A DNA stretch of 44,991 nt, taken from Solirubrobacterales bacterium. GTDB lineage: Bacteria; Actinomycetota; Thermoleophilia; Solirubrobacterales; Thermoleophilaceae. Positions 42,146 through 44,991 of this stretch are shown one piece after another. The stretch covers positions 1 to 44,991 of the forward strand of contig JAAYBF010000156.1 of NCBI GenBank assembly GCA_012718975.1, given 5' to 3'. The notes below the pieces were generated by a model that saw only the letters and a program-made list of their open reading frames with translations, was not told the DNA's origin and ran no database searches. Both the position numbers and the translations under genes were made by a program. Numbering within the stretch: the stretch's first letter is position 1; each line of letters starts with the position of its first letter.

Positions 42146-42208
42146 GCCCGAGTTGCGTAAACAGCCCGAGTTGCGCGAGCACGCAACTCGTTGCATTTGG
42201 GCAACTGA
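42146..42208. terminator. Hairpin and short repeats between convergent genes
   Basis: A perfect 8-bp stem, GAGTTGCG (42168-42175) with CGCAACTC (42182-42189), has a six-base loop. The string GCCCGAGTTGCG occurs twice (42146-42157 and 42164-42175), and TTGGGCAACT lies just beyond. It sits between the response regulator and the convergent sulfatase-fold gene and may terminate both. No T-run is present. Confidence 0.45.
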
Positions 42209-42212
42209 GCAG

Positions 42213-43754
42213 CTACCCGAACGACGACCGCTTGCGCCGGTCGAAGTAGGCGTCTGAGTACATCGGGGGGCGCTTGCCGCCGGCGGCGGCGATAACGCGG
42301 CGGCGCATCTCGCGGACGACGGCGGGGCGGCGGGCGGCGACGTTGACACGCTCGCCGGGGTCGGCGCGCTTGTCGTAGAGGCGCTCGTCCCTCCAGTCGT
42401 TCTGGACCTGGTAGGCCCAGCGGTCGTCGCGGACGTAGCTGTTGTTGCCGTAGCCGCCGACGGCGTAGGGGCGATCCTCGTCGGGCTCCCCGCCCTCGAG
42501 GATCGGCGACAGGTCGGCGCCCTCGAACGCCGGCGGCCGCTTTACCCCCGCGAGCGAGACCAGCGTCGGGGCGACGTCGTGGGTCGAGGCGAACCAGTCG
42601 CTGCGCCCCCCGGCGCCCGCTCCACCGGGCTCGCGCACGATCAGCGGCACGTGCGTCAGCTCCGGGTAGAGGCGCGCCGGGCCCTTCCCGGTCCAGTTGC
42701 GCTCGCCGACGAAGACGCCGTGATCGGAGACCAGCGCGATCGCCGTCGAGTCGTCGAGGCCGAGCTTCCAGAGCCGGTCGAGGAAGTAGCCGAGCCAGTG
42801 GTCGGTCATCGTGACCGCCGCCTTGTAGGTGGTCTGCAGGCGGGCGATGTGGCGCGGGCTGAGGTAGTTGGAGGCGTGGGTGTAGGCGACCGTCGCGATC
42901 TCGTAGCCGCGGTAGTCGGGATCTCCGTACATGTCGAGGTAGCGGCGCGGCGGCGTCCACGGCTCGTGCGGGTCGAAGCAGTCGACGACCATCAGGAAGC
43001 GGCCCTTCGACTTCGCGGTGCGCAGCTGCTTGGCCGCGTGGCGGAACACCCGCGAGGCGGCCTGCTCGGCCTCGTCACGGCCGGTGCCGTTGTTGGCGAT
43101 GTACTGGCGCAGCGCGTTGATCCGGTCCTCGTTGCGCAACGGCCCCGGGGGCAGCCGTCGCAGCGCCGCCGCGCGCGAGACGTTCGAGCGCGGCCGCCGC
43201 TCGCCGCGCTGGCCCTCGACGCGCACGAACCGGTGCGGGCTGCGCCGGAATGGCTCGAGGGTCTTGCTGTAGCCGAGGAACGGGTTGTCGGTGACATAGG
43301 TCGTCCACCAGCCGGCGCGGCGCATCGCCGAGACGAGCGTCTCCGCGCCCGGCTTGATCGGCTGCCAGCCGGGCCGGGCGGCCATGCCGAGCCACGGCTG
43401 CCAGTTGCGGAACGGGTAGGCGCGCCGCCCCGACATGATCGAGCGGCGGGCGGGCATCGTCGGCATCGCCTCCGGGTAGACGCTCGTGAAGCGCATCCCG
43501 CCGCGCGCGAGCTCGTCGATGTTCGGCGTGCGCATGCCGCCGGCGCCGAACGAGCGGACGTGGTCGGCGCGCAGGCTGTCGACGATGATCAGGACGACGT
43601 TGCGCCGTTCGCTCGCGGCCTCGGCACCCCCGATCGCGTGCCAGCCGGCGGCTCCCGCTCCGGCGACTCCGAGCGCGCCGATCCCGGCCGCCCCGATCAG
43701 CTCTCGGCGGCTGAGGCCGCCCCGGCCCCGCCCCCCGTCTCCATCTGTGGTCAT
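42213..43754 (-). CDS. Tat-exported sulfatase-fold enzyme with Thr nucleophile (copy B)
   Basis: This 513-residue paralogue of the gene at 37304-38824 has a Tat signal LSRRELIGAAGIGALG at residues 14-29. Metal-site residues include Asp59 (IVDSLRADH) and VSDHGVFVGER. T99-M-P-A-R103 stands at the formylglycine position, so Thr again replaces Cys/Ser. Both copies share PFR.W.PW.G, PGW.PI.PG and VTDNPFLGY/F, segments I do not know from standard sulfatases. It ends about 70 bp from the response regulator and is divergent from a true C-x-P-S-R sulfatase. Phospho-substrate activity on cell-envelope polymers or phospholipids is a reasonable guess, not shown. Confidence 0.88.
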   Translation of the reverse strand: MTTDGDGGRGRGGLSRRELIGAAGIGALGVAGAGAAGWHAIGGAEAASERRNVVLIIVDSLRADHVRSFGAGGMRTPNIDELARGGMRFTSVYPEAMPTMPARRSIMSGRRAYPFRNWQPWLGMAARPGWQPIKPGAETLVSAMRRAGWWTTYVTDNPFLGYSKTLEPFRRSPHRFVRVEGQRGERRPRSNVSRAAALRRLPPGPLRNEDRINALRQYIANNGTGRDEAEQAASRVFRHAAKQLRTAKSKGRFLMVVDCFDPHEPWTPPRRYLDMYGDPDYRGYEIATVAYTHASNYLSPRHIARLQTTYKAAVTMTDHWLGYFLDRLWKLGLDDSTAIALVSDHGVFVGERNWTGKGPARLYPELTHVPLIVREPGGAGAGGRSDWFASTHDVAPTLVSLAGVKRPPAFEGADLSPILEGGEPDEDRPYAVGGYGNNSYVRDDRWAYQVQNDWRDERLYDKRADPGERVNVAARRPAVVREMRRRVIAAAGGKRPPMYSDAYFDRRKRSSFG

Positions 43755-43838
43755 CTCGGTTCCCAACTCGCCCGGCGCCCGAAGTTGCGCCCGCCGATAC
43801 ATTTCCGCCCTCGAGTGTTCCAGGGGGCTCGGACTCGC

Positions 43839-44991
43839 ATGCGCAAGCTGGTATTCCCCATCCTCGCCGTCGCAATCTGCGCCGGCCTCGCGCTCGCCCC
43901 GCAGGCCGCGGCGCCGACGGCCGTCGCGCAGCCGCCCGACCCGCGCCCGAACGTCGTCGTGGTGACGACCGACGACCAGACGCTGCGGTCGATGTGGGCG
44001 ATGCCGCGCACCCGGGCGCTGATCGGCGACCGCGGCGCGACCTTCGCCAACGCGTTCGTCACCAACCCGCGCTGCTGCCCGTCGCGCGCGACCTTCCTCA
44101 CCGGCCAGTACTCGCACAACCACGGCGTGCTGACCAACGGCCCGCCGGCCGGCGGCTGGGGACGGCTGCGCGGCACCGTCAACTGGCTCCCGACCTGGCT
44201 GCGCGACGCGGGCTACCGGACCGTGCACGTCGGCAAGTTCCTCAACCACTACGGCAAGTGGGCGCCGCGCGAGGTGCCGGCCGGCTGGGACGAGTGGTAC
44301 GCGACCGTCGACCCGACGACCTACCGCTACTACAACTACACCGTCAACGAGAACGGCGAGCTGCGCCGCTACGGCCGCGACCCGCGCCACTACTCGACCG
44401 ACTTCATGACCGCCCGCTCGACCGCGATCGTCGAGCGGCTCGCGCCGCGGCCGGAGCCGTTCTTCCTCTCGGTCAACTATCTGGCACCGCACACCGGCGG
44501 GCCGTGGGAGCCCGGCGATCCGATCGGCCTCGGCACGCCCGCGGTCGCCGACCGCCACCGCGACGCGTTCCCCGGCGCCAGGCTGCCGCGCGGCCCCGCC
44601 TTCAACGAGCTCGACATCTCCGACAAGCCGCGCTGGCTGCGCCGGCCGTTCATCGGCGCGCGGCGGATGAGCGTGCTGGAGAGCCTGCACCGCCAGCGGC
44701 TGCAGTCGCTGCTCGCCGTCGACGAGGGCGTCGAGCGGATCGTCGAGGCGCTGCGCGCCACCGGCGAGCTCGACCGGACGCTGCTGATCTTCGTCTCTGA
44801 CAATGGCTACCTGCTCGGCGAGCACCGCCTCGCCGCCGGCAAGGCGAAGGTCTACGACGCCGCCGCGCGCGTGCCGCTGCTGATGCGCGGGCCCGGCGTC
44901 CCTGCCGGCAGCCGGCCGACGCAGCTGGTCAACAACGCCGACATCACGGCGACGATCGTCGACGCCGCCCGCGCCCGGCCGGGGCGGATCC
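43839..44991 (+). CDS. Secreted sulfatase with canonical C-x-P-S-R motif (partial, runs off window)
   Basis: The first 384 residues are present; the gene continues past the window edge, so its 3' end is missing. A Sec signal peptide (LVFPILAVAICAGLALAP) is near residues 4-21. The sulfatase signature reads C79-C-P-S-R83, with Cys79 the formylglycine position, followed by ATFLTGQYSHNHGV. Asp45 and Asp46 (TTDDQT) and VSDNGYLLGEHR supply metal ligands. It should hydrolyse a sulfate ester, possibly a sulfated polysaccharide, outside the membrane, if a formylglycine-generating enzyme is encoded elsewhere. It is divergent from the Thr-type copy B. The start is ATG 43839; only a weak AGGGGG lies upstream. 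Confidence 0.9.
   Translation, partial: MRKLVFPILAVAICAGLALAPQAAAPTAVAQPPDPRPNVVVVTTDDQTLRSMWAMPRTRALIGDRGATFANAFVTNPRCCPSRATFLTGQYSHNHGVLTNGPPAGGWGRLRGTVNWLPTWLRDAGYRTVHVGKFLNHYGKWAPREVPAGWDEWYATVDPTTYRYYNYTVNENGELRRYGRDPRHYSTDFMTARSTAIVERLAPRPEPFFLSVNYLAPHTGGPWEPGDPIGLGTPAVADRHRDAFPGARLPRGPAFNELDISDKPRWLRRPFIGARRMSVLESLHRQRLQSLLAVDEGVERIVEALRATGELDRTLLIFVSDNGYLLGEHRLAAGKAKVYDAAARVPLLMRGPGVPAGSRPTQLVNNADITATIVDAARARPGRI

Noticed and set aside
42213-44825. Minus-strand open frame of about 870 codons across the right end
   Set aside because: Only 42213-43754 is the sulfatase-fold gene. The upstream extension is antisense to the clearly coding plus-strand sulfatase and has no family features.

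Overview
The window is high-GC DNA (roughly 70% by eye) with GTG/TTG starts, many short divergent units and an Arg/Ala/Gly-rich proteome. The gene set (DUF389 and DUF2236 proteins, a Pr6Pr-like protein, a short 6-phosphogluconate dehydrogenase, GH65 with beta-phosphoglucomutase, a CHASE3 kinase with Rcp1-like regulators) suggests an actinobacterium, most likely Thermoleophilia/Solirubrobacterales. That placement is inference; no rRNA or marker gene is present.

Region 1 (about 1-10,620) is an integrative, probably mobilizable element sitting in a tRNA-Ala(CGC) gene. The intact tRNA is at 38-110. A 138-bp direct repeat that begins inside the tRNA recurs 10,376 bp away at 10442-10579 and marks attL and attR. 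Between them lie a tyrosine integrase with an apparent HTH insertion, a membrane-anchored HerA-like ATPase whose frame opens before any standard start codon, a decayed stretch, a small HTH protein, two tandem XRE regulators with matching operators, a MobF (TrwC-type) relaxase-helicase, and a NYN-domain protein with its own strong terminator. No coupling protein or type IV secretion genes are visible, so the element could spread only with a helper.

Region 2 (about 10,620-13,080) is accessory DNA beside attR: a frameshifted HEWGH metallopeptidase gene coupled to a 58-residue acidic protein, a small HTH gene divergent from a leaderless VapBC toxin-antitoxin pair, and a RidA-family protein.

Region 3 (13,175-23,619) is ordinary chromosome rich in membrane proteins: DUF2236 oxygenase-like, DUF389, GAP-family, NhaA with a structured leader, peptide deformylase, a large polytopic membrane protein, a CDF metal exporter, an isoprenylcysteine methyltransferase-like protein, an FAD-linked oxidase and an extended SDR. 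At 23,841-25,123 there is a small, visibly less GC-rich patch with a lipoprotein and a ribbon-helix-helix/membrane-protein pair.

Region 4 (25,210-36,059) holds an ArsC/Spx-like protein, a Pr6Pr-like protein, a TetR regulator divergent from a cupin across a clear promoter/operator, DedA, an SRPBCC protein, 6-phosphogluconate dehydrogenase, overlapping PAP2 and CDP-alcohol phosphotransferase genes, a four-helix membrane protein, an aldo-keto reductase, and a beta-phosphoglucomutase/GH65 phosphorylase operon for alpha-linked disaccharides.

Region 5 (36,143-44,991) holds an M20 peptidase and then a signalling operon (response regulator-PP2C phosphatase, CHASE3-HAMP histidine kinase, single-domain response regulator). 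It is flanked on both sides by paralogous Tat-exported sulfatase-fold enzymes that carry Thr where sulfatases carry the formylglycine Cys/Ser. A third, canonical C-x-P-S-R sulfatase runs off the right edge. The Thr-type pair flanking a sensor operon, and the tRNA-integrated element with its HerA and NYN cargo, are the two most interesting systems here.
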